Shown one piece after another: positions 1-9,009 of a stretch of DNA of 64,000 nt. Numbering within the stretch: position 1 is the first letter of the stretch; each line of letters begins with the position of its first letter. The translations under genes and the position numbers were made by a program. Source of the stretch: Bacillus sonorensis NBRC 101234 = KCTC 13918. Lineage in GTDB: Bacteria; Bacillota; Bacilli; Bacillales; Bacillaceae. Location of the stretch: NCBI RefSeq assembly GCF_001592005.1, contig NZ_BCVZ01000011.1:62001-126000 (forward strand), written 5' to 3'. Below the pieces are notes generated by a model. It did no database searches. It was not told the DNA's origin and was given only the letters and a program-made list of their open reading frames with translations.

Positions 1-31
1 AAGCAGAGATATCTTCAATCTCTCTGCTTAT
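1..31 (-). terminator. Possible terminator of the coat-protein cluster
   Basis: An inverted repeat (AAGCAGAGA at 1-9 against TCTCTGCTT near the right end) lies just beyond the stop of the first minus-strand gene. A T-run on the minus strand would fall outside the window, so it cannot be confirmed. Confidence 0.4.
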
Positions 32-38
32 GTTCGTT

Positions 39-380
39 TTATTGGCTGTTTTGATAGGGCGACTGCATGTGAAGAGTCGATTGAAACTGCTGGTATGTCT
101 GCTGGATTTTTTGCGCATCTTCCGCTTCAACTTTGTACCAGCCGTTTTGAAACATGACATCGTATAATCTCCGCTGTGCGTTTTGCGCTTCCTGAAAAAG
201 AGGCTGAATGGCCTGATAAAGAGACGAGTGGCTCAGTTCATTCAGCGCTGTGGAGTATGCGGATGTGATATATTTTTCGGTAGTGAGCAGTTCATTGACA
301 AAATCCCTGTCATTCATGGCGCTCGTCTTTGGAACGGGGGTTTCCTGATTGCCGATTTTTTGCTGATTTTGCTGGTTCAT
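39..380 (-). CDS. yusN: Spore coat protein, CotF family (YusN-like)
   Basis: This 113-residue protein has a Gln/Asn-rich start followed by a helical segment carrying the CotF-type pattern: FVNELLTTEKYITSAYSTALNEL, then a second helix with QNAQRRLYDVMFQNGWYKVE. CotF-family proteins are components of the Bacillus spore coat. It begins just after the next coat-like gene on the same strand, so the two probably form one sporulation operon. Position next to fadN agrees with yusN of B. subtilis. The family call is firm; a precise structural role cannot be read from the sequence. Confidence 0.8.
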   Translation of the reverse strand: MNQQNQQKIGNQETPVPKTSAMNDRDFVNELLTTEKYITSAYSTALNELSHSSLYQAIQPLFQEAQNAQRRLYDVMFQNGWYKVEAEDAQKIQQTYQQFQSTLHMQSPYQNSQ

Positions 381-391
381 CTTTCGTCCTC

Positions 392-643
392 CTATTGCAT
401 ATAGCCTGACGGATTCTGGTTTTGTGCCTGACGAAGCTGCTCCAGAATCGTGTTGTAGTGGTTATGGTGCATTTGCCCGACGCGGTCAAGCTCTGCTTTT
501 AGCGACTGATCCTGACACTGTTCCGCCATAAAATGAGCTTTTTTCATCGCGAGCAAATTCCAATTCAGCATATCCTGCAAATATAAATGATCCTTTGTAG
601 AAATGACTGGCGGCGGTGCTGTCATTCCCTGCTGATTCTGCAT
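392..643 (-). CDS. Small CotF-like spore coat protein
   Basis: The gene encodes 83 residues. The ATG at 643 is chosen because AAAAGGAGG lies upstream at ideal spacing; an upstream in-frame ATG at 685 lacks a site. The protein resembles the second half of CotF-type proteins: YLQDMLNWNLLAMKKAHFMAEQC, then a His-rich helix (GQMHHNHYNTILEQL). It ends 11 bases before the YusN-like gene, which suggests co-expression in the mother cell. It may be a partner subunit. The function is inferred from family resemblance only. Confidence 0.65.
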   Translation of the reverse strand: MQNQQGMTAPPPVISTKDHLYLQDMLNWNLLAMKKAHFMAEQCQDQSLKAELDRVGQMHHNHYNTILEQLRQAQNQNPSGYMQ

Positions 644-700
644 GCTGGACGCCTCCTTTTGTTTTTTAATACGTAAAGATTGCAATGCTTTTAAAAAGGG

Positions 701-862
701 CTAATGTTCTTCAGGAACACCTATGTTATGCTTTTTATACTGCTGGTTTTGACTTGTGCGTTTGCCGCCCGCATTTTCTTTTTTGTAGTCGGGCCCCGCG
801 TTTCCTTTCATGCTTGCCGCGCTGACTGCCGCAGAAGAAGGGTTCTTTCTTTCGCGTACCAT
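701..862 (-). CDS. yuzL: YuzL-family small protein
   Basis: A 53-residue, very hydrophilic, Lys/Asn/Gly-rich protein starts at the ATG at 862 behind GAGGAGGTGAAGG. Its motif ERKNPSSAAVSAASMKGNAGP is what I recall of the YuzL family of Bacillus, known only as short conserved proteins. A longer in-frame reading up to 1057 has no ribosome site and would run into the fadN control region, so it was not used. No function is known. It is probably a spore-associated or small regulatory protein, but that is a guess from its neighbours. Confidence 0.6.
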   Translation of the reverse strand: MVRERKNPSSAAVSAASMKGNAGPDYKKENAGGKRTSQNQQYKKHNIGVPEEH

Positions 863-1042
863 GCCTTCACCTCCTCTGTATAAGCCTGTCCCAAAAGCCG
901 TGAAACATGTAACAAGCGAAAGCCCGGCTGCCGGCAACCATTCAAAAAATTTCTGACATTTTGCACGAAGGCTATTGAACTCATTTCCAAAATCTTTTAA
1001 GATGGAAGAAGACAGGGAAGTTTTATTTTTTTGAAGCAAAAA

Positions 1043-1060
1043 TGAATGAGTATTCATTCA
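1043..1060 (+). promoter_or_regulatory. FadR operator before fadN
   Basis: TGAATGAGTATTCATTCA has perfect TGAATGA/TCATTCA arms around a 4-base centre. It matches the Bacillus FadR (TetR family) operator that represses fatty-acid degradation genes until long-chain acyl-CoA binds. It lies 22 bases before the fadN start, where bound repressor would block transcription. Confidence 0.85.
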
Positions 1061-1081
1061 AAGTGTGGGGGAGGATCATTC

Positions 1082-3472
1082 ATGGTCAAGCATATTCGAA
1101 AAGCCGCCGTTTTAGGATCAGGAGTCATGGGATCTGGAATCGCGGCTCATTTAGCCAATATCGGCATTCCTGTGTTAATGCTCGATATGGTTCCAAATGA
1201 ATTAACGGAAGAAGAAGAAAAAAAGGGCCGCACTCTTCAAGACCCCGACGTCCGCAACCGGCTGGCCAGAACGGCTGTCAAAAGGCTGCTCAAGCAAAAG
1301 CCGGCACCGCTGACTTCCAAGAAGAACATCGGCTATATCACGACAGGGAATATGGAAGATGATTTTGAAAAAATCAAAGAAGCCGATTGGATTATTGAAG
1401 TGGTCGTTGAAAATCTGGACATCAAAAAGCAAGTGTTTTCTAAAGTCGACCAATACAGAAAACAAGGGAGCATCGTCAGCAGCAACACCTCTGGAATTTC
1501 CGTCAAGCAAATGGCGGAGGGAAGATCACAGGATTTCAAAAAACACTTTTTGGGAACTCATTTTTTCAATCCAGCCCGCTATTTAAAGCTTCTGGAAATC
1601 ATTCCGATCGAAGAGACCGATCCGGACATACTGTCCTTTATGAAAGCATTTGGTGAGGACGTTCTTGGCAAAGGGGTGGTTGTCGCTAAAGACACGCCAA
1701 ACTTCATCGCCAACCGCATTGGAACATACGGACTTCTTGTGACGGTCCAGGAAATGCTTAAGGGCGGCTATTCGGTTGGTGAAGTGGATTCGATTACAGG
1801 CCCTCTCATCGGACGGCCGAAAAGCGCAACGTTCAGAACGCTTGATGTCGTCGGACTTGATACATTTTCACACGTCGCCAAAAATGTGCACGATCAGGTT
1901 GAAGGAGAAGAGAAAAAGATTTTCCGTCTGCCCGAGTTTATTGACAGCATGCTTCAAAACGGCTGGATCGGCAGCAAAGCGAAACAAGGCTTTTATAAAA
2001 AAGAAGGAAAAGACATTTTTGAGCTCGATCCGATGACAATGACATACGGCGAGCGCAAAAAAATAAATACGCCCGGGCTTGAAGCAGCTAAGCAAATGAA
2101 AGGATGCGGGGCAAGAATGAAAGCGCTTGTTTATTCGGATGACCGGGCCGGAACCCTGCTTTGGAATATCACGGCGCCTACCCTGGCATACTCGGCAGCC
2201 CTGACAGGAAAAATCGCCGACAGCATAACAGCTGTCGACCAAGCGATGAAATGGGGATTTGGCTGGTCTGAAGGGCCTTTCGAAATGTGGGACAGCATCG
2301 GTGTAAAAAAATCGGTGGCAAAACTTGAAGCCGGCGGCTGGAAGATTGCGGATTGGGTCAAGGAGATGCTTGGCAAAGGGCATGAATCATTTTACCTCCA
2401 TGAAAATGGAAAAACGTTTTTCTACGATATCAAAAGCGGTGATTATCGGGCGCTTCAGGAAAACAAGAAAAACATCCATCTGTCTTCCATCAAGGAGACA
2501 AAAGGTGTCATCAAGAAAAACAGCGGCGCGAGTTTAATAGATTTGGGCGATGATGTCGCACTGCTGGAGTTTCATTCGAAAAGCAATGCGATCGGCTTTG
2601 ATATTATCCAAATGCTGAATGCCGCGCTTGATGAAGTGGATGCCAACTATAAAGGGCTTGTCATCGGCAATCAGGGCAAAAACTTCTGCGTCGGCGCAAA
2701 TCTGGCGATGATGCTCATGGAGGCCCAAGACGAAAATTACTTCGAAATTGATATGATCATCCGCCAGTTCCAGCAGACGATGATGAGAGTGAAATACAGC
2801 TCAAAGCCGGTGGTCGCCGCACCGTTCGGCATGACGCTGGGCGGTGGAACAGAGCTGTGCCTGCCTGCAGCGCGTGTCCAGGCCTCAAGTGAATCCTATA
2901 TGGGTCTCGTGGAAACGGGAGTCGGCCTGATTCCAGGGGGAGGAGGCAACAAAGAGCTTTATTTAAATCATATCAAAGGGCTGCCTGAAGGGGGCCAGGC
3001 TGATATTCAGCAGGCGGCAAACCGCACATTTGAAAAGATTGCCTTGGCGAAAACATCGACATCCGCACACGAAGCCAGAGAATTAAATATTTTAACCGCA
3101 CACGATCAGATCAGCATGAATCAGGATCATCTGCTGTACGACGCGAAATCGCTTGTCCTGGCGCTTTATGAAGCAGGCTACCGTCCTCCGGTCAAGGAAA
3201 AAGTCCGGGTCGTTGGCGAAACCGGTTATGCCGCGCTCCTGCTCGGAGCAGAAGCTTTGATGCTGTCCGGGGCAATCTCTGATCATGATATGAAGATCGC
3301 GAAAAAGCTGGCGTTTGTCATTGCCGGCGGAAGAGTCCCATACGGCGCGGAAGTTTCAGAGGAATATTTGCTTGACTTGGAAAGAGAAGCTTTTCTGAGC
3401 CTTGTGGGTGAACCAAAATCCCAGGCGAGAATGCAGCATATGCTTGTGAAAGGAAAACCTTTGCGTAATTAG
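1082..3472 (+). CDS. fadN: FadN: 3-hydroxyacyl-CoA dehydrogenase / enoyl-CoA hydratase
   Basis: This 796-residue protein carries out the hydration and NAD-dependent oxidation steps of fatty-acid beta-oxidation. The N-terminus is a Rossmann fold with GSGVMGSGIAAHLA, followed by the dehydrogenase signature region THFFNPARYLKLLE. The enoyl-CoA hydratase half follows at roughly residues 500-700, including GNQGKNFCVGANL and PFGMTLGGGTELCL. The ATG at 1082 is used because GGGGGAGGAT precedes it; the earlier ATG at 1046 lies inside the FadR operator. It heads fadN-fadA-fadE, with 11 bases to fadA. Confidence 0.95.
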   Translation: MVKHIRKAAVLGSGVMGSGIAAHLANIGIPVLMLDMVPNELTEEEEKKGRTLQDPDVRNRLARTAVKRLLKQKPAPLTSKKNIGYITTGNMEDDFEKIKEADWIIEVVVENLDIKKQVFSKVDQYRKQGSIVSSNTSGISVKQMAEGRSQDFKKHFLGTHFFNPARYLKLLEIIPIEETDPDILSFMKAFGEDVLGKGVVVAKDTPNFIANRIGTYGLLVTVQEMLKGGYSVGEVDSITGPLIGRPKSATFRTLDVVGLDTFSHVAKNVHDQVEGEEKKIFRLPEFIDSMLQNGWIGSKAKQGFYKKEGKDIFELDPMTMTYGERKKINTPGLEAAKQMKGCGARMKALVYSDDRAGTLLWNITAPTLAYSAALTGKIADSITAVDQAMKWGFGWSEGPFEMWDSIGVKKSVAKLEAGGWKIADWVKEMLGKGHESFYLHENGKTFFYDIKSGDYRALQENKKNIHLSSIKETKGVIKKNSGASLIDLGDDVALLEFHSKSNAIGFDIIQMLNAALDEVDANYKGLVIGNQGKNFCVGANLAMMLMEAQDENYFEIDMIIRQFQQTMMRVKYSSKPVVAAPFGMTLGGGTELCLPAARVQASSESYMGLVETGVGLIPGGGGNKELYLNHIKGLPEGGQADIQQAANRTFEKIALAKTSTSAHEARELNILTAHDQISMNQDHLLYDAKSLVLALYEAGYRPPVKEKVRVVGETGYAALLLGAEALMLSGAISDHDMKIAKKLAFVIAGGRVPYGAEVSEEYLLDLEREAFLSLVGEPKSQARMQHMLVKGKPLRN

Positions 3473-3483
3473 GAGGGAAACAT

Positions 3484-4659
3484 ATGAAAGAGGCAGTCAT
3501 TGTGTCGGGAGCAAGAACCCCGGTCGGAAAAGCAAAAAAAGGTTCATTGAAAACAGTCCGCCCTGATGACCTGGGAGCTCACGCTGTAAAAGAAACACTG
3601 AAAAGAGCCGGCGGATATGAAGGAAACATCGACGATTTGATTATCGGCTGCGCCACACCCGAAGCTGAACAAGGATTGAACATGGCCCGGAACATCGGAG
3701 CGCTTGCCGGTCTTCCTCATACTGTGCCGGCTGTCACGGTCAACAGGTATTGCTCTTCAGGGCTTCAATCGATTGCATACGGAGCAGAAAAGATTATGCT
3801 CGGCGCAGCGGACACGATCATTGCCGGCGGCGCAGAGTCAATGAGCATCGTGCCAATGATGGGGCATATCGTCAGACCGAACGCGGCTCTGGCGGAAACG
3901 GCTCCCGAATATTATATGGGAATGGGGCACACGGCAGAGCAGGTTGCCATGAAATACGGCGTGTCCCGGGAAGATCAGGACGCATTCGCCGTCAGCAGCC
4001 ATCAAAAAGCGGCCAAAGCGATAGCTGAAGGGAAATTCACAGACGAAATCGCACCGCTGGAGGTCACTGTCAGAGAAGTAGACGAAAACCATCGATTAAA
4101 GGAAGAAACGTTTACGTTTTCTGTCGATGAAGGCGTCCGTCCGCAGACGACGGCGGAAGTGCTTTCCGCCTTAAAGCCCGCATTCTCCGCAAAAGGAACG
4201 GTTACTGCGGGAAATTCTTCGCAGACGAGCGATGGAGCTGCAGCCGTCATGCTGATGGACAGAGAGAAGGCGGATGCGCTTGGTTTGGCGCCGCTGGCAA
4301 AATTCAGGTCGTTTGCAGTCGGCGGCGTTCCGCCTGAAGTGATGGGAATCGGTCCGGTTGAAGCAGTGCCGCGCGCGTTGAAAATGGCGGGGCTTGAGCT
4401 GAAGGACATCGGCTTATTTGAATTAAATGAAGCCTTTGCATCACAGGCGATTCAAGTCATCAGAGCGCTTGGGATTGATGAAGAGAAAGTCAATGTAAAC
4501 GGCGGAGCGATCGCGCTGGGCCATCCGCTCGGCTGTACGGGAACGAAGCTGGCTCTGACGCTCATCCACGAAATGCGGAGGAGAAACGAACAATTCGGTG
4601 TCGTGACGATGTGCATCGGCGGCGGCATGGGAGCAGCGGGCGTCTTTGAATTAGTTTAA
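3484..4659 (+). CDS. fadA: FadA: acetyl-CoA C-acyltransferase (thiolase)
   Basis: This 391-residue thiolase cleaves 3-ketoacyl-CoA to acetyl-CoA and a shortened acyl-CoA, the last beta-oxidation step. The nucleophilic Cys90 sits in NRYCSSGLQ. The substrate-binding ELNEAFASQ and the GHPLGCTG loop follow, and the second catalytic Cys is in VVTMCIGGGMGAAG near the C-terminus. A GGAGGGAAACAT site precedes the ATG. It is translated in series with fadN and fadE and shares their FadR control. Confidence 0.96.
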   Translation: MKEAVIVSGARTPVGKAKKGSLKTVRPDDLGAHAVKETLKRAGGYEGNIDDLIIGCATPEAEQGLNMARNIGALAGLPHTVPAVTVNRYCSSGLQSIAYGAEKIMLGAADTIIAGGAESMSIVPMMGHIVRPNAALAETAPEYYMGMGHTAEQVAMKYGVSREDQDAFAVSSHQKAAKAIAEGKFTDEIAPLEVTVREVDENHRLKEETFTFSVDEGVRPQTTAEVLSALKPAFSAKGTVTAGNSSQTSDGAAAVMLMDREKADALGLAPLAKFRSFAVGGVPPEVMGIGPVEAVPRALKMAGLELKDIGLFELNEAFASQAIQVIRALGIDEEKVNVNGGAIALGHPLGCTGTKLALTLIHEMRRRNEQFGVVTMCIGGGMGAAGVFELV

Positions 4660-4675
4660 AAAAGGGGATGGGAAT

Positions 4676-6460
4676 ATGGAACAAACAAAGGATCATATGA
4701 AAAAAGGCGGCGCCTTTTTGATAGAAGACGTAACAGCGGATCAAATGTTCACACCGGAAGATTTCACAGACGAACATAAAATGATCGCCAAAACGACGGA
4801 AGATTATATTCTCGGCGATGTTTTGCCTTATATCGACGACATTGAAAACCACAATTTCGACCATTCTGTCAAGCTGCTGAGAAAAGCAGGCGAGCTTGGA
4901 CTGCTCGGCGCCGATGTCCCGGAAGAGTTCGGCGGCCTCGGCTTAGATAAAATCAGCTCGGCATTGATCACGGAAAAGTTTTCAAGAGCGGGCAGCTTCT
5001 CTCTGTCGTATGGCGCCCATGTCGGGATCGGAACACTGCCGATCGTATTCTTCGGTACAGAGGAGCAAAAGGAAAAGTATTTGCCTTCGCTTGCATCAGG
5101 CGAAAAAATTGCCGCCTATGCATTAACAGAACCGGGTTCGGGGTCTGACGCACTGGGGGCGAAGACGACGGCCGTTTTGAATGAGGCCGGTACACACTAT
5201 ATCCTGAACGGGGAAAAACAGTGGATTACCAACTCCGCTTTCGCTGATATATTTGTCGTCTATGCGAAAATAGACGGAGAACATTTTTCGGCATTCATTG
5301 TTGAAAAAGACTATCCTGGCGTCTCAACCGGTCCGGAAGAGAAAAAAATGGGCATTAAAGGCTCATCAACCCGGACGCTCATTTTAGACCAGGTGCACGT
5401 TCCGAAAGAAAACCTGCTGGGAGAGGCGGGAAAAGGACACGTCATCGCCTTCAATATTTTGAATATCGGCCGCTACAAGCTGGCTGTCGGGACGATCGGC
5501 GCTTCCAAACGGGTGATCGAGCTTTCCGCCGCTTACGCCAATCAGCGCCGCCAGTTTCAGACGCCGATTTCCAGCTTTAGTTTAATCGGCGAAAAGATCG
5601 CGAATATGTCTGCAAAATTGTATGCGATGGAAAGCTCTGTTTATCGGACAGTCGGGCTTTTTGAAGACAAAATGGGCACCCTTTCTGCCGAAGATCAACA
5701 GGACGGCCGCCAGGTGGCAAAATCGATCGCCGAATATGCAATCGAATGCTCATTAAATAAAGTGTTCGGCTCGGAAACGCTTGATTATATAGTCGACGAA
5801 GGCGTCCAAATCCACGGCGGATATGGTTTCATGCAGGAATACGAAGTTGAGCGTGCTTACCGCGACTCAAGAATCAACCGGATTTTTGAAGGAACAAATG
5901 AAATCAACCGCCTGATCGTTCCGGGCACATACTTGAAAAAAGCCTTGAAAGGAGAACTGCCGCTTTTTGAAAAAGCAAAGGCGCTTCAGGAAGAGCTGAT
6001 GATGCTTATGCCTGAAGAACCGGGAGACGGCGTATTGGATCAGGAAAAATACCTGCTGAAAAACGCCAAAAAGATCGCGCTCCTCATCGCAGGCCTGGCC
6101 GCGCAAAAATACGGAAAGGCTATTGATAATGAACAGGAAATTCTGGTCAACATCGCAGATATTGTCAGCCAGGTGTATGCAATGGAATCGGCCGTCTTAA
6201 GAACAGAAAAAGCCGTCATTGACGCAGGCGAAGAAAAAAATGCGCAAAAAATTCTGTACACGCAGATTTTCACACAGGAAGCCTTTCAAGAGATTGAAAG
6301 TCATGCAAAAGAATCCTTGATTGCGATGGAATCCGGCGATTCGCTGCGGATGATGCTTTCCGCTCTACGCAAATTGACCCGCTTTACACCTGTCAATGTC
6401 ATTGAGAAAAAACGCCGGGCCGCCAAGGAAGTCTTTCAAGCGGAGAAATTCATCGTGTAA
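4676..6460 (+). CDS. fadE: FadE: acyl-CoA dehydrogenase
   Basis: This 594-residue flavoprotein introduces the first double bond in beta-oxidation. The acyl-CoA dehydrogenase signatures are present: YALTEPGSGSDA, the FAD/NAD-contact region QWITNSAFADIF, and near residues 375-415 QIHGGYGFMQEYEVERAYRD, followed by RIFEGTNEINR. The protein extends about 170 residues past the usual four-domain core, as in the long acyl-CoA dehydrogenases of Bacillus. It is last in the fad operon, and a strong terminator follows within 10 bases. Confidence 0.95.
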   Translation: MEQTKDHMKKGGAFLIEDVTADQMFTPEDFTDEHKMIAKTTEDYILGDVLPYIDDIENHNFDHSVKLLRKAGELGLLGADVPEEFGGLGLDKISSALITEKFSRAGSFSLSYGAHVGIGTLPIVFFGTEEQKEKYLPSLASGEKIAAYALTEPGSGSDALGAKTTAVLNEAGTHYILNGEKQWITNSAFADIFVVYAKIDGEHFSAFIVEKDYPGVSTGPEEKKMGIKGSSTRTLILDQVHVPKENLLGEAGKGHVIAFNILNIGRYKLAVGTIGASKRVIELSAAYANQRRQFQTPISSFSLIGEKIANMSAKLYAMESSVYRTVGLFEDKMGTLSAEDQQDGRQVAKSIAEYAIECSLNKVFGSETLDYIVDEGVQIHGGYGFMQEYEVERAYRDSRINRIFEGTNEINRLIVPGTYLKKALKGELPLFEKAKALQEELMMLMPEEPGDGVLDQEKYLLKNAKKIALLIAGLAAQKYGKAIDNEQEILVNIADIVSQVYAMESAVLRTEKAVIDAGEEKNAQKILYTQIFTQEAFQEIESHAKESLIAMESGDSLRMMLSALRKLTRFTPVNVIEKKRRAAKEVFQAEKFIV

Positions 6461-6466
6461 AGCCAT

Positions 6467-6493
6467 AAGCCCCGCCCATCGAGCGGGGCTTTG
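6467..6493 (+). terminator. Terminator of the fad operon
   Basis: AAGCCCCGC pairs with GCGGGGCTT across a loop of seven bases, followed by a short T-run. It lies directly after the fadE stop codon. Confidence 0.85.
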
Positions 6494-6578
6494 CAGTGCT
6501 TTTAGAATAAAGCAACGTTTTAGGTTTTTAAAACGATCTGTGTTAAAATAGCCTCGATTAACCGAGAGGGGTGAATAT

Positions 6579-6935
6579 ATGGCTTTAGACTTTTATTGGT
6601 ACCCGAAATGCGGGACGTGCCGAAAAGCGAAAAAATGGCTTGAAGACCACGGCAAAGAGGTAAACGGGATACATATCGCTGAACAGCCGCCCAGCAAGGA
6701 AAAGCTGAAGGAGCTCTATGAAAAAAGCGGACTTGAATTAAAAAAATTCTTTAACACAAGCGGGCAGAAGTACCGCGAGCTTGGCTTAAAGGATAAGCTT
6801 CAGGGGATGTCAGAGGAGGAACAGCTCGAACTGCTGGCTTCGGACGGAATGCTGATCAAGCGCCCGATTACGACTGACGGCAAGAAGGTAACGGTCGGTT
6901 TTAAAGAAGATGAATTTAAGACATACTGGTTATAA
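6579..6935 (+). CDS. yusI: YusI: ArsC/Spx-family thioredoxin-like protein
   Basis: This 118-residue protein has the ArsC/Spx fold. It starts with a strand and the redox motif CGTCRKAKKWLEDHG near residues 11-25, and later carries the family's LIKRPI region, typical of Spx and arsenate reductase relatives. It may be a reductase or a regulator that binds RNA polymerase; the sequence does not decide this. It stands between fadE and gcvH, as in B. subtilis, with its own GAGAGGGGTG ribosome site. Confidence 0.85.
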   Translation: MALDFYWYPKCGTCRKAKKWLEDHGKEVNGIHIAEQPPSKEKLKELYEKSGLELKKFFNTSGQKYRELGLKDKLQGMSEEEQLELLASDGMLIKRPITTDGKKVTVGFKEDEFKTYWL

Positions 6936-6995
6936 TGCATGAAAATGTGATATCTTCAATGTAAGAGAATGAAAACAATATATGGAGGGGTTAGC

Positions 6996-7379
6996 ATGAG
7001 CACACCAAAAGAACTGCGTTATTCCGAAGAGCATGAATGGGTCAAAACAGAAGGGGACAAAGTGAGAATCGGGATTACCGATTTCGCTCAATCCGAGCTT
7101 GGAGACATCGTCTTTGTCGAGCTTCCTGAAGTAGGAGACGAAATTAAAGCGGACGAGCCTTTTGGAAGCGTCGAGTCTGTAAAAACCGTATCCGAATTAT
7201 ATGCTCCGATCAACGGGAAAGTTGTTGAAGTGAACGAAGATTTAGATGATAACCCGGAATTTGTAAATGAATCTCCATATGAAAAGGCATGGATGATTGT
7301 CGTTGAACCTGCTGACGCTTCAGAAATTGACAGCCTGATGACAGCAGAACAGTATGACGAAATGATTAAAGAAGACTGA
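6996..7379 (+). CDS. gcvH: GcvH: glycine cleavage / lipoyl relay protein H
   Basis: This 127-residue lipoyl carrier shuttles the aminomethyl group in the glycine cleavage system. In Bacillus it also accepts octanoate and passes it on in protein lipoylation. The lipoyl lysine is Lys63 in [15 protein letters not shown]. The ATG at 6996 follows ATGGAGGGG and gives the standard length; a start at 6969 would add nine unsupported residues. The lipoate synthase lipA lies in the same window at 56.8 kb, so both ends of the lipoylation route are visible. Confidence 0.96.
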   Translation: MSTPKELRYSEEHEWVKTEGDKVRIGITDFAQSELGDIVFVELPEVGDEIKADEPFGSVESVKTVSELYAPINGKVVEVNEDLDDNPEFVNESPYEKAWMIVVEPADASEIDSLMTAEQYDEMIKED

Positions 7380-7434
7380 TTTTAGGATAATCACCCGTCA
7401 TTTGGATACTCTAGGAGATAAGGGGGGTGTCCAA

Positions 7435-7671
7435 TTGACGCTGGGAAAAGAGAAAATCGATATAACAGAACATGTTCAAGGCCGTTTTGAAAATGGCGGC
7501 ATGCAGCTGTATCATGAGAATGAACCGATCGGCCGCAAGACCGGCATGGATCAATACGATTTAAAGTCCGGATACTCATTCCAGAATCAAAAATTTTACA
7601 AAATGGCTGATACTGTAAAGAAACCGGACGCAAAATATGTGGATTGTGATGATCATCAAGGCTGGTGTTAA
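7435..7671 (+). CDS. yusG: YusG: conserved small protein
   Basis: This 78-residue protein starts at the TTG at 7435, seven bases after AAGGGGGGTG. The upstream in-frame ATG at 7402 has no such site. It is hydrophilic and ends in a CDDHQGWC motif whose two Cys and one His could bind metal. The position between gcvH and yusF matches yusG of B. subtilis. The function is unknown. A terminator-like hairpin follows. Confidence 0.7.
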   Translation: MTLGKEKIDITEHVQGRFENGGMQLYHENEPIGRKTGMDQYDLKSGYSFQNQKFYKMADTVKKPDAKYVDCDDHQGWC

Positions 7672-7678
7672 TCGGCTC

Positions 7679-7712
7679 AGGCGGTGAAAGTGTTCACTGC
7701 CTTTTTTTTGAA
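7679..7712 (+). terminator. Terminator after yusG
   Basis: AGGCGGTGAA pairs with TTCACTGCCT (one G-T pair), followed by a run of eight T. Confidence 0.75.
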
Positions 7713-7745
7713 ATGAATCTATTTTTCTCTCAAAAGGTGATCTAA

Positions 7746-8087
7746 GTGCCAATAAATGGAAAAGTAATAATCGTTGAAGGGAAATCCGATAAGCTGAAAG
7801 TAAAGCATGTCATCGAAGAGCCCCTTGACATCATCTGCACAAATGGAACGATCAGTCTATCCAAACTCGATGAGTTTGCCGAAACTCTGTATGATCAAGA
7901 CGTCTATATTTTGGTTGATGCCGATGATTCCGGCGAAAAGCTGCGCAGGCAGCTGAAAAGGGAATTGCCAGAAGCGTCCCATTTATACATTGACAAGGTT
8001 TACAAGGAAGTCGCTGCTGCACCTTATCATCACGTAGCAGAGATCCTTTTCCGGGCCGATATCCGGGTAGACGCAAAATTTTTATGA
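7746..8087 (+). CDS. yusF: YusF: Toprim-domain protein
   Basis: The gene encodes 113 residues from a GTG after AAAAGGTGATCTAA. A stand-alone Toprim domain fills the protein: VIIVEGKSDKLKV holds the conserved Glu, and ILVDADDSGEKLRRQL holds the Asp-x-Asp metal site. The arrangement resembles the N-terminus of RNase M5 and DnaG-like primases. Single-domain Toprim proteins of this size are conserved in Bacillus without a proven role; a nuclease or nucleotidyl-transfer function is inferred. It is the first of a loose yusF-yusE-yusD series. Confidence 0.8.
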   Translation: MPINGKVIIVEGKSDKLKVKHVIEEPLDIICTNGTISLSKLDEFAETLYDQDVYILVDADDSGEKLRRQLKRELPEASHLYIDKVYKEVAAAPYHHVAEILFRADIRVDAKFL

Positions 8088-8116
8088 TAAGAAAGTATTG
8101 AGGTGCGGTTCAACTT

Positions 8117-8425
8117 ATGCAGGAATTTGAGGAACGAGATCTAAAACAGCTTGGCCGGCAAACATGTCTTTTGTATTTATATACTCCATTCTGCGGAACC
8201 TGCCAGCTAGCAGGCAGAATGCTGGAAGTCGTTGATGAAATGCTTCCGGATGTCCCTTTCTATAAAAATAATCTCAATTATTCCCCGACATTCGCCAAAG
8301 AGAATCAAATTGAAAGAGTGCCATGCTTTATTGTTTACAAAAATGGCCGCATCGTCAAAAAAGAATACGCTTTTCATTCTGTTTCTTACTTATATGATAC
8401 GATTAAACAAAATGCTGTTGATTAA
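8117..8425 (+). CDS. yusE: YusE: thioredoxin-like protein
   Basis: This 102-residue thioredoxin-fold protein has the active-site sequence LYTPFCGTCQLAGRML near residues 20-35 and the cis-proline region ERVPCFIVYKNG. It lacks a signal peptide, so it is cytoplasmic. It probably reduces disulfides, with an unknown partner. It follows yusF after 29 bases with a GAGGTG ribosome site. The order yusG-yusF-yusE-yusD is as in B. subtilis. Confidence 0.85.
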   Translation: MQEFEERDLKQLGRQTCLLYLYTPFCGTCQLAGRMLEVVDEMLPDVPFYKNNLNYSPTFAKENQIERVPCFIVYKNGRIVKKEYAFHSVSYLYDTIKQNAVD

Positions 8426-8543
8426 GGGCGTTTTTGACATATTTCTCGGGAAATAACCTTCAAACTTGTCGAGCAAATCATAAAGGACTCCCGCTGTATA
8501 CAGAGAATCTGTATGTATGACCAATTGACGGGAGGTTATACAG

Positions 8544-8891
8544 TTGGAGAAAATAGGATTGGTAGAAAGAGAGGATCGGGCTCCTTTTTTAAAACCTCTA
8601 TTATCCACAACAGCTTTGCTGATCACCTTTCAAGGAGAAAAAGAAGCTTTCACATTAATGATTAATGAGCAGGGGGAAATGGAAAAATCTTCGCCTGTTG
8701 AAAAAGCTCATTTGACTTTTTTTGGAGAGCAAAGCGAGATTATTGACCTTCTTCACGGGGACATTTCATTACAGCAGCTCGTTCAGCGCGGCAGTGTCAA
8801 AGTCAAAGGCTCTTTCAGGGCTTTATTGAAGCTTGAAGCGATTTTATGGCTGACAGACGGGTTCTTCAAAAACAGCGACCTTCATTCATAA
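8544..8891 (+). CDS. yusD: YusD: SCP2-like lipid-binding domain protein
   Basis: The gene encodes 115 residues from a TTG behind GGGAGGTTATACAG. The sequence (LLITFQGEKEAFTLMINEQGEM, later LTFFGEQSEIIDLLHGD and GSVKVKGSFRALLKLEAILWL) looks like an SCP2/sterol-carrier-type fold, which often binds hydrophobic ligands. No catalytic residues are evident. It is last in its group and is followed by a GC-rich terminator. The specific function is unknown. Confidence 0.7.
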   Translation: MEKIGLVEREDRAPFLKPLLSTTALLITFQGEKEAFTLMINEQGEMEKSSPVEKAHLTFFGEQSEIIDLLHGDISLQQLVQRGSVKVKGSFRALLKLEAILWLTDGFFKNSDLHS

Positions 8892-8940
8892 ACATTCAGA
8901 TGTTGAAAAATTGACATATTTCACTCCGTATGATCTGGAC

Positions 8941-8968
8941 GGCGGGCTGGCGGAGCCCGCCTCTTTTT
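8941..8968 (+). terminator. Terminator after yusD
   Basis: GGCGGGCT pairs perfectly with AGCCCGCC across a five-base loop and is followed by CTCTTTTT. Confidence 0.85.
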
Positions 8969-9009
8969 GGTTTTTTAGATACAGAAGCTGGTAGGACATT
9001 TGTCTCACG

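Noticed and set aside
1202..1510. Long minus-strand frame inside fadN
   Set aside because: It is antisense to a gene with clear dehydrogenase motifs, lacks a ribosome site and shows low-complexity Phe runs from opposite Glu/Lys codons.
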